Assembly (NCBI GenBank): GCA_022842165.1
Contig: JALHQC010000011.1
Coordinates: 43,567 to 107,566, forward strand
Direction of reading: 5' to 3'
From: a bacterium
Lineage (GTDB): Bacteria; Pseudomonadota; Alphaproteobacteria; Rhizobiales; Aestuariivirgaceae
Length of the DNA stretch: 64,000 nucleotides
Shown piece after piece: positions 8,758 through 17,771 of this stretch. Under the pieces are notes generated by a model. That model ran no database searches. It saw nothing but the letters and a program-made list of their open reading frames with translations, and had not been told where the DNA came from. Position 1 is the stretch's first letter; the number at the start of each line of letters is the position of its first letter. A program made the position numbers and the translations under genes.

Positions 8758-9973
8758 CGGGTTCCTTTTCCTTCAGCGTGAGGAAATAGGCGAAGGTCGC
8801 CGCCAGCAGCGCGGCGCAGATGAAGAAGCCAGCCCCCGGGCTCACCAGCACCGGGTTGGGCTTCATGAACCAGCCAAAGGCCTGCGCGAAGAAGAACGTG
8901 CCGACGAGACTGCCAATGGCCTGCAGGCTGGCGATGCCGCCCTGCAACTCGCCCTGTGCATTTTCCGGCGCCTCGCGCGACATCAGCGCCGTCAGCGCCG
9001 GCTGTGCGAAGCCCTCCGGCGCATGGACGAGAAACAGCAGGATCACGATGCCGATCCCCGGCGCCACGCCATAGCCGATGGCCGCGACGATCGAAGTCGA
9101 CAACGCCAGGATCACCGTGTTCCACTCGCCCAGAGCCTTCACCACCGGCCCGGTGAGAAAGCCCTGCGTGATCGCCATGACGAGGCCGAACGCGGCGAGC
9201 GTCAGCCCGATCGTGGCCTCCGTCCAGCCGAAACGGGCGATGCCCCAGAACGACCAGATCGCCGGATAAACCGAGGTCGCCGCGAAATAGCCGAACATGA
9301 TGATGCCCAGCGGCACCACGCCCTTGTAGCTCGCAAACACCTTGAGAGCGCCGACGGGGTTCGACCGGGCGAGCGAGAAGGGCCGGCGCTTGGCGCGGTC
9401 CAGTGTCTCCGGTAGCACGAACCAGCCATAGGCAAAGTTGGCAATCGATAGCCCGGCCGCCACGAAGAAGGGAACGCGCGGGCCGAACTCGCCCAGCAAT
9501 CCGCCGATCGCCGGTCCCACGATGAAGCCCAATCCGAAGGCGGCGCCCATCATGCCAAAGGCCTTGGCGCGTTCCTCGGGCGTGGTGATGTCGGCCAGAT
9601 AGGCATTGGCCGTGGTGTAGGATGCCCCGCACACGCCCGCGATCAGCCGTCCGATGAACAGCCAGATCAGGCTCGGCGCGAAGGCCATCAGAAGATAGTC
9701 GACGGCGAGCCCGAATACCGAAAGCAGAAGAACCGGACGCCGGCCATAGGCGTCCGACAGGTTGCCGATTGTCGGCCCGAACAGGAACTGCGTCAGCCCA
9801 TAGGCGACGAAGAGCCAGCCGTTCCAGGCGGAAGCGCCGGCAAGGTCGCTGCCGCTCACCTCCTCGATGAGTCGCGGCAGCACCGGCCAGATGAGCCCGA
9901 TTCCCACCATGTCGAGAAACACGGTGACGAACACGAAGGCCACGGCAAATTTGGCCGGAGGTTTCGGCAACAT
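8744..9973 (-). CDS. TCR/Tet family MFS exporter
   Basis: The 409-residue inner-membrane protein has about twelve hydrophobic helices. It carries the major facilitator motif A ([11 protein letters not shown], residues 70-80) in the first cytoplasmic loop. An antiporter-like motif C region ([16 protein letters not shown]) lies in helix 5. N-terminal [12 protein letters not shown] matches TetA-type drug:proton antiporters. Its substrate cannot be predicted; chromosomal homologues of this family are often not tetracycline pumps. It stands alone, convergent with glmS. Confidence 0.88.
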   Translation of the reverse strand: MLPKPPAKFAVAFVFVTVFLDMVGIGLIWPVLPRLIEEVSGSDLAGASAWNGWLFVAYGLTQFLFGPTIGNLSDAYGRRPVLLLSVFGLAVDYLLMAFAPSLIWLFIGRLIAGVCGASYTTANAYLADITTPEERAKAFGMMGAAFGLGFIVGPAIGGLLGEFGPRVPFFVAAGLSIANFAYGWFVLPETLDRAKRRPFSLARSNPVGALKVFASYKGVVPLGIIMFGYFAATSVYPAIWSFWGIARFGWTEATIGLTLAAFGLVMAITQGFLTGPVVKALGEWNTVILALSTSIVAAIGYGVAPGIGIVILLFLVHAPEGFAQPALTALMSREAPENAQGELQGGIASLQAIGSLVGTFFFAQAFGWFMKPNPVLVSPGAGFFICAALLAATFAYFLTLKEKEPVTPP

Positions 9974-10064
9974 GGAATGTCTCTTGTTGAAGGAGCGCCG
10001 CTCTTAGAGCAATCGACCAGGTTCCGCCAGAGTCCGGTGGATCAGATGCTGTCGGCGGCTGTCA

Positions 10065-10406
10065 TCAGTGGTGATGGTGGCGGTCGCGCGGCAGATAGGA
10101 TTTGCGCCGCGAATCGAAGCCGTCGAAATAGTCCCGCACCTGCGGATGGCGCACCGGCTCGCCCGTATCGTCCACCAAGAGGTTCTGCTCCGAGACATAG
10201 GCCACATATTCCGTGTCCTCGTTCTCGGCCAGCAGGTGGTAGAAGGGCTGATCCTTCCGCGGGCGGATTTCTTCCGGAATCGAGTTCCACCACTCCTCGG
10301 TATTGTTGAAAACCGGGTCGACGTCGAAGATCACGCCGCGGAATGAGAACAGCCGGTGCCTTACAACCTGTCCGATTCCGAATTTTGCACTCGAGGAATT
10401 GCCCAT
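10065..10406 (-). CDS. hspQ: Heat shock protein HspQ (YccV family)
   Basis: The 113-residue protein contains the whole HspQ/hemimethylated-DNA-binding-like fold: KFGIGQVVRHRLFSFRGVIFDVDP near the N-terminus, the acidic PEEIRPRKDQPFYHLLAE segment, and YVSEQNLLVDDTGEPVRHP near the C-terminus. In enterobacteria HspQ adjusts Lon specificity and favours degradation of denatured DnaA. The start at 10406 (MGNSSSAKFGIG) fits the family length; an upstream ATG would add 16 unrelated residues. The protein ends with a natural run of four histidines. It is divergent from the AEC permease, with a 69-base shared spacer. Confidence 0.92.
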   Translation of the reverse strand: MGNSSSAKFGIGQVVRHRLFSFRGVIFDVDPVFNNTEEWWNSIPEEIRPRKDQPFYHLLAENEDTEYVAYVSEQNLLVDDTGEPVRHPQVRDYFDGFDSRRKSYLPRDRHHHH

Positions 10407-10475
10407 AACAAATGATTGCCAAGCCAGCGCCCGGAAGGCAAGAGGCTTGGGCATTACGGGTTATCCTGCTTCGAA

Positions 10476-11429
10476 ATGTCTGAAATCCTCAACCTTGCCA
10501 TGCCGTTCTTCGGCCTCATCCTGCTCGGCGTCTTCGCGGCGCGGCGCTGGAGTGCGGATGACGGCGGGCTTGTCTGGCTCAACATCTTCCTCGTCTACTT
10601 CTCGCTGCCCGCTCTGATCTTCCTGATTGTATCGGCAGCTCCCTTCGAGCAGATCCTGAACTGGCCCTTCGTCACCGCCACGGTGTCCGTCACCATATTC
10701 GCCTTCCTCGCCATCGTCGTGGCCTCGCGCTGGTTGTTCGCCACACCGCTGAAAACCGCAACCCTGCAGGGTACGGCCGGAAGCTATGGCAATGTCGGAT
10801 ACATGGGCCTGCCGCTGGCGGTCGCCTTCTTTGGTCCCGAGGCCGCCGTTCCGGCCGCACTGGTCTTCTGTTTCGACTGCGCGGGTCAGTTCATCCTCAC
10901 AGCCTTCCTGGCAACGCTCGCCCATGAACGGAACGAGGAAGCACACTGGGGCGAGGTGACACTGAAGATCCTGAACCAGGTCTTCACGCACCCCTTCATC
11001 GTTGCCACCGCCTTGGGGATTTTCGCTTCCGCTGTTCAGTTCAAGGCACCGGGCGCTGTCGGGACCTTGCTCGACATGCTGATGCGGGCGGCAGGGCCAA
11101 CGGCACTGTTCGCGCTAGGGGTTACCGTCGGCATGCGGAAGTTCGAAGGCTTCGGGCCGGAGCTTGGATTGGTCGCCGGCATGAAGGTGATCCTGCAGCC
11201 CGTTCTTGCCCTGGCTGTGGTCAGCCAGGTTCCAGGCATCGAGCCCTTGTGGCTCCACGTCGCGGTCATGATGGCCGCACTTCCGACCGCGTCCAACGCC
11301 TTCATTCTGGCCAGCCAGTACAAGACCTATATCGAAGGCGCATCGACCGCAGTCATCGTGACGACGCTTGCCTCCGCGCTCACCATTCCGGCGATCATCT
11401 ACGCGATCAAGGCCGGGCTGCTGCCCTAG
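10476..11429 (+). CDS. AEC family permease (auxin efflux carrier-like)
   Basis: The 317-residue protein has about ten hydrophobic helices in two repeats of five, the usual size and layout of bacterial AEC transporters. Motifs include NIFLVYFSLPALIF near the N-terminus and GSYGNVGYMGLPLA in the fourth helix. The C-terminal half contains MMAALPTASNAFILASQY, which mirrors the first repeat. Bacterial members export or import small organic acids such as malate and malonate; no neighbour suggests a substrate. ATG 10476 was chosen because the upstream in-frame extension is not hydrophobic and overlaps the hspQ start region. Confidence 0.88.
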   Translation: MSEILNLAMPFFGLILLGVFAARRWSADDGGLVWLNIFLVYFSLPALIFLIVSAAPFEQILNWPFVTATVSVTIFAFLAIVVASRWLFATPLKTATLQGTAGSYGNVGYMGLPLAVAFFGPEAAVPAALVFCFDCAGQFILTAFLATLAHERNEEAHWGEVTLKILNQVFTHPFIVATALGIFASAVQFKAPGAVGTLLDMLMRAAGPTALFALGVTVGMRKFEGFGPELGLVAGMKVILQPVLALAVVSQVPGIEPLWLHVAVMMAALPTASNAFILASQYKTYIEGASTAVIVTTLASALTIPAIIYAIKAGLLP

Positions 11430-11475
11430 CGCATTGGGCGAGCAAGTGGTTTCACTTGCGACGCGAAAAATGCGC
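11429..11475. terminator. Nested stem-loop between convergent genes
   Basis: Starting at the stop of the AEC gene, an outer 7-base stem (GCGCATT at 11429-11435 with AATGCGC at 11469-11475) encloses an inner perfect stem-loop, GCAAGTG-GTTT-CACTTGC (11442-11459). A bidirectional terminator between convergent genes is the simplest reading, although there is no T tract. The form also resembles the short palindromic repeats common in intergenic DNA of Rhizobiales. Confidence 0.5.
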
Positions 11476-11502
11476 CAGATTCAAAGTTTCCGACCAACTT
11501 AT

Positions 11503-11522
11503 CGGCGGTCAATTGACCGCCG
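11503..11522. repeat. Perfect 20-base palindrome downstream of the UbiH-type gene
   Basis: CGGCGGTCAATTGACCGCCG reads identically on both strands. It lies seven bases beyond the stop of the minus-strand hydroxylase and 28 bases from the nested stem-loop. As RNA it could fold only with a minimal loop, and no T tract follows on either strand. A terminator, a repeat-element arm or a protein site are all possible. Confidence 0.55.
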
Positions 11523-11528
11523 GTTGCT

Positions 11529-12722
11529 CTAGGCCGCCCGCATCCGCCGCGGCAGGTTGGCGGTAGGCGCCAGTCCGTAGCTCATCACCGCCCGCCGGAG
11601 AGGACCGAACTGTGAAAGCAGCGCCATCCCGGCGGCGCGTCCCGCCTCCATTGCCACAAAGCCCGACAGCAGAGAGCGGTTCATGAGATCGATCACCTGC
11701 TGGCGCGGCTGCACGTCGCGCCGCCGCAGCGCATCGTATTCGGCAAGGACCGAGGCCTGGCCCGGGTCGTCCTCGCCCTCCATGAGGTCGGCGGCCTGGG
11801 CCGCGTCGCGAAGCGACATGTTGAGACCCTGCGCGCCGATCGGCGGCACCACATGCGCGGCCTCGCCGATGAGGATGATGCGGTTCCGTGCGAAGTCCCG
11901 CGCCACTAGGCCCTGCATGGGAAAAAGCTTGCGCGGCCCAATGTTGGAAATGCGCCCCAACTCGCCATGCGTGCCGATCTGGATTTCGGTTGCAAGCTCG
12001 TCGTCCGAAAGCGCCATCAGTGCGGCAGCCCGCGCCGGGCGTTCCATCCACACGAGGCTTGAGCGGTTACCCGGCATCGGGACCGTCGTGAATGGCCCGG
12101 CCCCCTTGTGATATTCGGTCGAGATGCCGTCATGCCGCCCGCTATGGTCGAAGCTCGTCGCCAGTGCCGACTGGTCATAGGCCCAGCCATTGATCTTGAT
12201 GCCCGCCGCCTCGCGCATGATCGAATTGCGCCCGTCCGCGGCCAGCGCGACCCGTGCCTCGATGCGCTCGCCCGCCGCCGTCGTCACGCTGACGCTGTTG
12301 GATGAGGTGACGGCTAAAGCCGCATCCGATCCGGTGATCGTCACGCCAAGCTCCTGCGCACGCGCGTGCAGGGCAGGGATCAGCAGTCCCAGCGGGAAAT
12401 TCCAGCCGAAAGCCTCTTCGCCCAACTCCGCCGGATCGAAGGTGATGGCCGGCGCCTTGAACATCGAGCCCGTGTCATCGACCAGCCGCAGCTTCAGCAG
12501 CGCCTGCGTCTGGCTCTTCAGTGTGCCCGGCCACAGTCCCAGATGCATTAGCAGGCGTATCGAAGGTTGCATTAGCGCCACCGTCCGGGGGTCGCTGGCA
12601 TCGCCCTTGTCGCGCGCCACCAGCGCCACGCGCCGCCCGTCGAGCGCCAGCAGGCAGGCGGCTGAAAGCCCCGCCGGGCCCGCGCCGGCGACGATCACAT
12701 CGAACTCACTCATGGCGCTCAC
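11529..12722 (-). CDS. UbiH/UbiF-family FAD-dependent hydroxylase
   Basis: The 397-residue flavoprotein has the dinucleotide-binding GAGPAGL at residues 13-19. A central DG-type segment (ALAADGRNSIMREAAGI) and the FAD ribityl-binding signature ILIGEAAHVVPPIGAQGLNMSLRDA near residues 297-321 follow. These three motifs define the ubiquinone-biosynthesis monooxygenase family, which hydroxylates the aromatic ring of ubiquinone precursors. Which ring carbon it acts on cannot be told from sequence alone, since alphaproteobacteria use UbiH, UbiF, UbiL or UbiM variants. GDAAH of the family is GEAAH here. It lies downstream of the GST gene on the same strand. Confidence 0.87.
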   Translation of the reverse strand: MSAMSEFDVIVAGAGPAGLSAACLLALDGRRVALVARDKGDASDPRTVALMQPSIRLLMHLGLWPGTLKSQTQALLKLRLVDDTGSMFKAPAITFDPAELGEEAFGWNFPLGLLIPALHARAQELGVTITGSDAALAVTSSNSVSVTTAAGERIEARVALAADGRNSIMREAAGIKINGWAYDQSALATSFDHSGRHDGISTEYHKGAGPFTTVPMPGNRSSLVWMERPARAAALMALSDDELATEIQIGTHGELGRISNIGPRKLFPMQGLVARDFARNRIILIGEAAHVVPPIGAQGLNMSLRDAAQAADLMEGEDDPGQASVLAEYDALRRRDVQPRQQVIDLMNRSLLSGFVAMEAGRAAGMALLSQFGPLRRAVMSYGLAPTANLPRRMRAA

Positions 12723-12781
12723 ACATGATGATGAAACTGGACTCTCAGCCCCGGGGTTTCAAGTCCGCGATTGCCGCAGCC

Positions 12782-13396
12782 TCACTTTGCCTGCAGCGCT
12801 GTTTTCACCATGCTGTCGCGCTTGGAAAACGCGTCATGAAAGGCCTGCAGGGCAGGGCGTCCGTTCCGCCAGCCGAGGTCGCCGAGGCGGAAATCAAGGT
12901 ACGAAAGGCTCACGGCAGCGGCGATCGAACCCGCATTCAGGCTGCCGAGCGTGTCGCCCCAGTTGCGGTCGAGATCATCAAGCGCCGCGTTGATGCGCGC
13001 CACCGTCCGCGTCATCCAGTCCTGCCATTGCAGGCCCTTGGGCCTGACCCCCGTCTCGTAGCGGTAGGCGACGGCGGAATCAGAAAGCCCCTGTCCCAGC
13101 GCCTGCAGCGTCAGCACCTTGAAGCGCCTGACCGGCTCATCCGGAATGACTTCCGCGTTTCCGGCGACATGCGCGAGATATTCGATGATCACCCGGCTAT
13201 CGAATATGCCGTGCCCATGATCGGTCTCGAGAACGGGAATCTTGCCAATGGGCGAGAGCGCGCTGAGCCTGGCGTTCACCTCCGTCGGCTTCACCGGCTC
13301 GACGATATGCTCGATCTTGCTTCCAAGGCCAACCTCATGCGCGGTGACGACGGTCATGCGCACGAAGGGAGAAATCAAGTCGCCGTAGATCTTCAT
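12782..13396 (-). CDS. Glutathione S-transferase family protein
   Basis: The 204-residue protein has an N-terminal thioredoxin-like domain (about 1-80). It carries SPFVRMT near the N-terminus, where Ser9 is the likely glutathione-activating residue, the cis-proline in GKIPVLE, and the DSRVIIEYLA motif that binds the gamma-glutamyl group. An all-helical C-terminal domain follows. It could detoxify electrophiles or act in a specific degradation step; nothing nearby decides this. The ribosome-binding site GAGGAG overlaps the arm of a perfect hairpin at 13409-13430. Confidence 0.87.
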   Translation of the reverse strand: MKIYGDLISPFVRMTVVTAHEVGLGSKIEHIVEPVKPTEVNARLSALSPIGKIPVLETDHGHGIFDSRVIIEYLAHVAGNAEVIPDEPVRRFKVLTLQALGQGLSDSAVAYRYETGVRPKGLQWQDWMTRTVARINAALDDLDRNWGDTLGSLNAGSIAAAVSLSYLDFRLGDLGWRNGRPALQAFHDAFSKRDSMVKTALQAK

Positions 13397-13408
13397 GGGG
13401 CAGGCACT

Positions 13409-13430
13409 CCTCGATCAATTCTGATCGAGG
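13409..13430 (-). promoter_or_regulatory. Hairpin overlapping the GST ribosome-binding site
   Basis: A perfect 9-base stem with a 4-base loop (CCTCGATCA/TGATCGAGG arms) lies between lexA and the GST gene. On the minus strand its 3' arm ends in GAGG of the GAGGAG ribosome-binding site, ten bases before the GST ATG. Folding would hide the site. It may end lexA transcription, limit GST translation, or both. No T tract follows. Confidence 0.45.
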
Positions 13431-13474
13431 AACCTAGAACAGACCGGCGCGCGGCGGAAGCCCGAAACCTCGTA

Positions 13475-14182
13475 TCAATATTTCCGCATCAGACCGATCA
13501 GCCGGCCCTGCACCCGCACCCGGTCCGGCCCGAAAATCCGCGTCTCATAGGCCGTATTGGCGGCTTCGAGCGCCACCGAATCGCCCTTGCGGCGAAGGCG
13601 TTTCAGAGTTGCTTCCTCGTCATCCACCAGCGCCACGACGATATCGCCGTTATGCGCCGTGTCGCCCTTGCGGATGATGACGGTGTCGCCGTCGAAGATC
13701 CCGGCCTCGATCATCGAATCGCCCTTGACCTCCAGCGCGAAGTGCTCGCCACCGCCCAGCATCTCGGGCGGAACGGTGATGTTGGCCGTATGGTCCTGAA
13801 TGGCGGAAATCGGCACGCCCGCCGCGATCCGCCCCATCATCGGCACCACCGCCGCGCGCGGCGAACCGTCGTTCGAGGCCGCCAGCGGTTTCACCCGGCC
13901 GAGGTTGCCCTGGATGACGCTTGGCGTGAATCCGCCCGCCTTCTTCGGCGTAAGGCTCGGCGAATGGCTGTCCGGCAGCTTGACCACCTCCAAGGCACGC
14001 GCCCGGTTCGGCATGCGCTTGAGGAAACCGCGTTCCTCCAGTGCCACGATCAGCCGGTGGACGCCCGACTTTGACTGGAGATTAAGCGCTTCCTTCATTT
14101 CCTCGAAGGAGGGCGGCACGCCTTCCTCCTTCAAGCGTTCATTGATGAACAGAAGGAGTTCGAGTTGCTTGCGCGTCAGCAT
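13475..14182 (-). CDS. lexA: LexA repressor
   Basis: This is the SOS repressor and self-cleaving peptidase, 235 residues as usual in Rhizobiales. The N-terminal winged-helix domain spans about 1-65 ([46 protein letters not shown]). The self-cleavage bond is A121-G122 in GRIAAGVPI. The catalytic pair is S156 in GDSMIEAG and K194 in EEATLKR. It is the last gene of the trp-moa-moe run but is separated from moeA by 99 bases that contain two near-consensus alphaproteobacterial SOS boxes, so it probably also has its own autoregulated promoter. Confidence 0.97.
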   Translation of the reverse strand: MLTRKQLELLLFINERLKEEGVPPSFEEMKEALNLQSKSGVHRLIVALEERGFLKRMPNRARALEVVKLPDSHSPSLTPKKAGGFTPSVIQGNLGRVKPLAASNDGSPRAAVVPMMGRIAAGVPISAIQDHTANITVPPEMLGGGEHFALEVKGDSMIEAGIFDGDTVIIRKGDTAHNGDIVVALVDDEEATLKRLRRKGDSVALEAANTAYETRIFGPDRVRVQGRLIGLMRKY

Positions 14183-14216
14183 GGCCAGTTCTTCCCACGT
14201 TCAGGTCCCGGAATCG

Positions 14217-14231
14217 GAACATATCTGAAAC
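14217..14231. promoter_or_regulatory. Candidate SOS box 1 upstream of lexA
   Basis: The plus strand reads GAAC-N7-AAAC, one mismatch from the alphaproteobacterial LexA operator GAAC-N7-GAAC (GTTC-N7-GTTC on the other strand). It lies 35 to 49 bases upstream of the lexA start codon, where an autoregulatory operator is expected. Confidence 0.5.
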
Positions 14232-14252
14232 AAACATATCCGTTGCCATTTA

Positions 14253-14267
14253 GTTCTGCAACTGTTT
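14253..14267. promoter_or_regulatory. Candidate SOS box 2 upstream of lexA
   Basis: GTTC-N7-GTTT matches the LexA operator GTTC-N7-GTTC with one mismatch. It lies 36 bases from the first candidate box, between the moeA stop and lexA. Two weak operators in tandem could give graded autoregulation. Confidence 0.45.
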
Positions 14268-14281
14268 ACTTTCTGTAACGT

Positions 14282-15484
14282 TCAGAAGTCGAGAAGAAGT
14301 ATTTTTGCGAGGTCGCCCTTGTCTGCCGCCGGAGCATGGGGCGGGCGGACGATCAGCGCGTCTGCCTCGCGGAACGTCCGCTGCATGGATGAATCCTGCT
14401 TCGAGAACGGCGTCACCGTCCGGCTGCCATCCGCCGCAATCGCGAGCCTTGCCCGCACATAGTCCTGGCGGCCGTCATTCTCCTTCATCGCCGTGCCGAG
14501 CCTCGCCTCTGCGAGGTCGTCCCCGGTGGCAAGGCCAAGCATCGCGTCGAGGAGCGGCTTCAGGAACAGCCGCGCGCACACCAGCGCCGAAACCGGGTTC
14601 CCCGGCAGCCCCATCACCTGCAGCGGGCCTTTCCGGCCATACATGAAGGGCTTGCCCGGCCGCATGGCAATCTTCCAGAAATCGATCCTGACGCCTGAAT
14701 TCTTCAGCGCCTCCTGCACATAGTCATGATCGCCCACCGAAGCCCCGCCGGTCGTCAGCAGGATGTCGGCATTCGAAGCTTTCGCAATCGCCCGTTCCGT
14801 CGCCTTCAGGCTGTCAGGGATGATGCCGAGATTGACCACCTTGGCGCCGAAGCGCTCGGCCATGGCCGCAAGCGCATTGCTGTTCGAGGACACGATCTGG
14901 TCTGCTCCCGGCCTGCCGCCCGGCAGCACCAGTTCGTCACCGGTTGCGAACAGGGCGACGACCGGCTTCCTCCGCACACGGAGGGTTCCGGCATTCGCCG
15001 CCGCCGCCAGCCCGATGTCACGCGCGTTGAGCCGCGTACCCGCCGGAATGAGAATCTCGCCGCGCCTGAAGTCGAGCCCCGTGAACCGCACGTTTTGCGC
15101 AGGCTTCACGCCTTGCAGCACCGTCACGCTGCCGTCCTGCGCCTCCGTATTCTCCTGTATCACCACGGCATCGGCCCCGCGCGGCATTGGTGCGCCGGTG
15201 AAGATGCGCACGGCCTCGCCGGATCGGACCATGCCGGCAAACCGGTGGCCCGCCGCCGAAACGCCCGTCACCTTCAGCACCACCGGCGTTGAAGCGGTAT
15301 CGGCGGACAGAACCGCATAGCCATCCATGGCGGAACCGTCGAAGGGTGGTTGGTTCCGCCTTGCGAGAAGCGGTTTGGCCAGCACCCGGCCTTGCGCCTC
15401 GCCAATTGCGACGTCCTCGCCCCCCAGCGCCTTTACGCCTTTCAGAATTTGTGTCCGCGCATCCTCGACGGGCAGCAGCGCCAT
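14282..15484 (-). CDS. moeA: Molybdopterin molybdotransferase MoeA
   Basis: It inserts molybdate into adenylylated molybdopterin to complete the molybdenum cofactor. The 400-residue protein shows the full MoeA layout: the N-terminal PPFDGSAMDGYAV, the domain 2 GEAVRIFTGAPMPRGADAVVIQE, the MoaB/Mog-like domain with LLTTGGASVGDHDYV and AMRPGKPFMYG, LPGNPVSALV, and a beta-rich domain IV at the end. It starts six bases after moaC, so the two cofactor genes are cotranscribed. Confidence 0.96.
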   Translation of the reverse strand: MALLPVEDARTQILKGVKALGGEDVAIGEAQGRVLAKPLLARRNQPPFDGSAMDGYAVLSADTASTPVVLKVTGVSAAGHRFAGMVRSGEAVRIFTGAPMPRGADAVVIQENTEAQDGSVTVLQGVKPAQNVRFTGLDFRRGEILIPAGTRLNARDIGLAAAANAGTLRVRRKPVVALFATGDELVLPGGRPGADQIVSSNSNALAAMAERFGAKVVNLGIIPDSLKATERAIAKASNADILLTTGGASVGDHDYVQEALKNSGVRIDFWKIAMRPGKPFMYGRKGPLQVMGLPGNPVSALVCARLFLKPLLDAMLGLATGDDLAEARLGTAMKENDGRQDYVRARLAIAADGSRTVTPFSKQDSSMQRTFREADALIVRPPHAPAADKGDLAKILLLDF

Positions 15485-15490
15485 GGTGAC

Positions 15491-15967
15491 TTACTCCGCT
15501 GTGTAGTGACCGGACTTTCCGCCCGACTTCTCGACGAGCCGCAAATCGGTAATCCTCATTCCCCGGTCCACCGCCTTGCACATGTCGTAGAGCGTCAGGC
15601 AGGCGACGGAGCACGCCGTCAGCGCCTCCATCTCGACACCGGTCTTTCCCTCGACCTTCACCGTCGCCGTCACCTCGATCGCGGAGGAGGGCACATCGGG
15701 CGCAAATTCAACCGACACTTTCGAGATCATCAGCGGATGGCACAGCGGGATCAGTTCATGCGTTTTCTTCGCGGCCATGATGCCGGCAATCCGTGCCGTG
15801 GCGAGAACATCGCCCTTCTTCGCCTTGCCTTCAAGGATGAGCGCCAGGGTTTCCGGCAGCATCTCGACCTTCGCCTTCGCGGTGGCGCTCCGTGTCGTCA
15901 CGTCCTTGTCCGAAACGTCCACCATGTGGGCGTTGCCAGTGGAATCGAGGTGGGTGAGCTTGCTCAT
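15491..15967 (-). CDS. moaC: Cyclic pyranopterin monophosphate synthase MoaC
   Basis: MoaC converts the MoaA product into cyclic pyranopterin monophosphate, the first committed molybdopterin intermediate. The 158-residue length is normal. Conserved stretches include [20 protein letters not shown] near the N-terminus, the catalytic [13 protein letters not shown] segment and [28 protein letters not shown]. Its start overlaps the trpC stop by four bases. Coupling of moaC-moeA to trp genes is a common alphaproteobacterial arrangement. Confidence 0.97.
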   Translation of the reverse strand: MSKLTHLDSTGNAHMVDVSDKDVTTRSATAKAKVEMLPETLALILEGKAKKGDVLATARIAGIMAAKKTHELIPLCHPLMISKVSVEFAPDVPSSAIEVTATVKVEGKTGVEMEALTACSVACLTLYDMCKAVDRGMRITDLRLVEKSGGKSGHYTAE

Positions 15968-16758
15968 GGTTTCGTCAGGATAGCACGCGTTGCAGCCGCC
16001 ACGTCCACCTGCCGCATCAGGCTTTCGCCGATCAGGAAGGCGTTGACGCCCACCCTGGCGAGACGCGCCAGATCGGCTGGCGCGAACAGGCCGCTCTCGC
16101 CCACCGCCATGCGGCCCGCAGGAATGCGCGGCGCCAGCCGTTCGGTGGTTTCAAGCGTGGTGTTGAAGGTATGGAGATCGCGGTTGTTGACGCCGATCAT
16201 CCGTGAACGGAGCTTCAGTGCCCGCTCCAGCTCTTCCTCGTTGTGAACCTCGACCAGCACGTCGAGTCCCCAATGGGCCGCCGCCGCTTCGAGTTCCGCT
16301 GCCATCGCGTCTTCGATCATCGCCATGATGAGCAGAATGCAGTCGCCGCCCCAGGCGCGCGCTTCCGCCACCTGCCAGGTGTCGAGCATGAAATCCTTGC
16401 GCAGCGCCGGCAGCGAACACGCCGCCCGCGCCGCCGTCAGGAATTCCGGCGCGCCCTGGAACGAGGGCCGGTCCGTCAGCACCGAGAGACACGCGGCACC
16501 ACCTGCCTCATAGGCTTTCGCCAGGAATGGCGGGTCGAAATCGGCGCGGATGAGCCCCTTGGATGGGCTGGCCTTCTTGATCTCGGCGATGAGTCCCCAT
16601 TGGCCAGCCTCCGCCCTTGCGTCGAGCGCTGCCGCAAAGCCGCGCACCGGCGGCGCGGCCTTGGCGCGCGCCTCCAATTCGGAATAGGGGAGCGCCGCCT
16701 TTGCCGCTGCCACTTCGTCGCGCTTGTAGGTGGCGATCTTGTCGAGAATGGTTGCCAT
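15964..16758 (-). CDS. trpC: Indole-3-glycerol-phosphate synthase
   Basis: This TIM-barrel enzyme closes the indole ring in tryptophan synthesis. The 264-residue sequence carries [17 protein letters not shown] with the catalytic lysine, [27 protein letters not shown] and [26 protein letters not shown] near the phosphate-binding loops, and [11 protein letters not shown]. It is a stand-alone TrpC, not fused to TrpF. It overlaps trpD by one base and moaC by four. Confidence 0.97.
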   Translation of the reverse strand: MATILDKIATYKRDEVAAAKAALPYSELEARAKAAPPVRGFAAALDARAEAGQWGLIAEIKKASPSKGLIRADFDPPFLAKAYEAGGAACLSVLTDRPSFQGAPEFLTAARAACSLPALRKDFMLDTWQVAEARAWGGDCILLIMAMIEDAMAAELEAAAAHWGLDVLVEVHNEEELERALKLRSRMIGVNNRDLHTFNTTLETTERLAPRIPAGRMAVGESGLFAPADLARLARVGVNAFLIGESLMRQVDVAAATRAILTKP

Positions 16759-17771
16759 CAGCCGTTTGAAACCTTCACAAGGGCGTTCAACGCACCTTCC
16801 GCTGCACCACTGTCGATTGCCTTCTGCGCCTGTGCCACGCCCGTTTTGAGGTCGGCAGCCTTGCCCGCCACGATCAGCGCGGCACCCGCGGTCATCACCG
16901 CCGCGTCACGGAAGGCGCCTGGCTTTCCCGCCAGCACATGGCGCAGCGCCTCGGCATTATGCGCGGCGTCGGCACCTTTCAGTGCCTCGAAGGACGAGCG
17001 TTGCAGTCCCGCCGCCTCGGGCGTCACTTCGAAGCTGCGGATGGCGCCGTCCTTCAGTTCCGAAATCCACGTCGTTCCGCTCGGCACGATCTCGTCCATT
17101 CCGCCGTCGCCATGGCAGATCCAGCAGGCCTCGCATCCCAGGTTCTTCAGAACATGGGCGAGGGGTTCAACCCAAGTCCTTGAAAAGACGCCCGTAACCT
17201 GCCGCCGGACGCCGGCGGGGTTCGACAGCGGTCCCAGCAGGTTGAAGATCGTCCGCGTGCCAAGCTCCACCCGGCTCGGCCCCACGTGCTTCATCGAGGC
17301 ATGATGCGCCGGCGCGAACATGAAGCCGAGGCCCGCCTCCGATATGCATTCGGAAATCTTCGCCGGCGCGACATCGATCTTGACGCCGAGCGCCATCAGC
17401 ACATCCGCCGCTCCGGATTTGGACGACAGCGCCCGGTTACCATGCTTGGCCACCTTCAGCCCCGCGCCCGCCGCCACGAAGGCCGCGCAGGTCGAGATGT
17501 TGTACGAGCCGGACGAGTCTCCACCGGTGCCGACGATGTCGATCGCACCGTCGGGCGCATCGACCCGCACCATCTTCTCGCGCATGATGTCGACGGCGCC
17601 GGTGATCTCGTCGACCGTTTCGCCGCGCACCCGCAGCGCCATCAGCAAGCCGCCGATCTGCGAGGGTGTGGCCTCGCCCGACATCATGATGTTGAAGGCA
17701 TCCCGCGCCTCGGCGCGCGTCAACGCCGTTCCGTTGGCGGCCTTGGCGATGATCGGCTTCAGATCGGCCAT
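16758..17771 (-). CDS. trpD: Anthranilate phosphoribosyltransferase
   Basis: It joins anthranilate with phosphoribosyl pyrophosphate. The 337-residue protein has the family signature [24 protein letters not shown] followed by [19 protein letters not shown], which bind PRPP and anthranilate. ATG 17771 gives the normal N-terminus ([14 protein letters not shown]) and overlaps the trpG stop by one base (ATGA arrangement). A longer in-frame start inside trpG was rejected. Confidence 0.97.
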   Translation of the reverse strand: MADLKPIIAKAANGTALTRAEARDAFNIMMSGEATPSQIGGLLMALRVRGETVDEITGAVDIMREKMVRVDAPDGAIDIVGTGGDSSGSYNISTCAAFVAAGAGLKVAKHGNRALSSKSGAADVLMALGVKIDVAPAKISECISEAGLGFMFAPAHHASMKHVGPSRVELGTRTIFNLLGPLSNPAGVRRQVTGVFSRTWVEPLAHVLKNLGCEACWICHGDGGMDEIVPSGTTWISELKDGAIRSFEVTPEAAGLQRSSFEALKGADAAHNAEALRHVLAGKPGAFRDAAVMTAGAALIVAGKAADLKTGVAQAQKAIDSGAAEGALNALVKVSNG

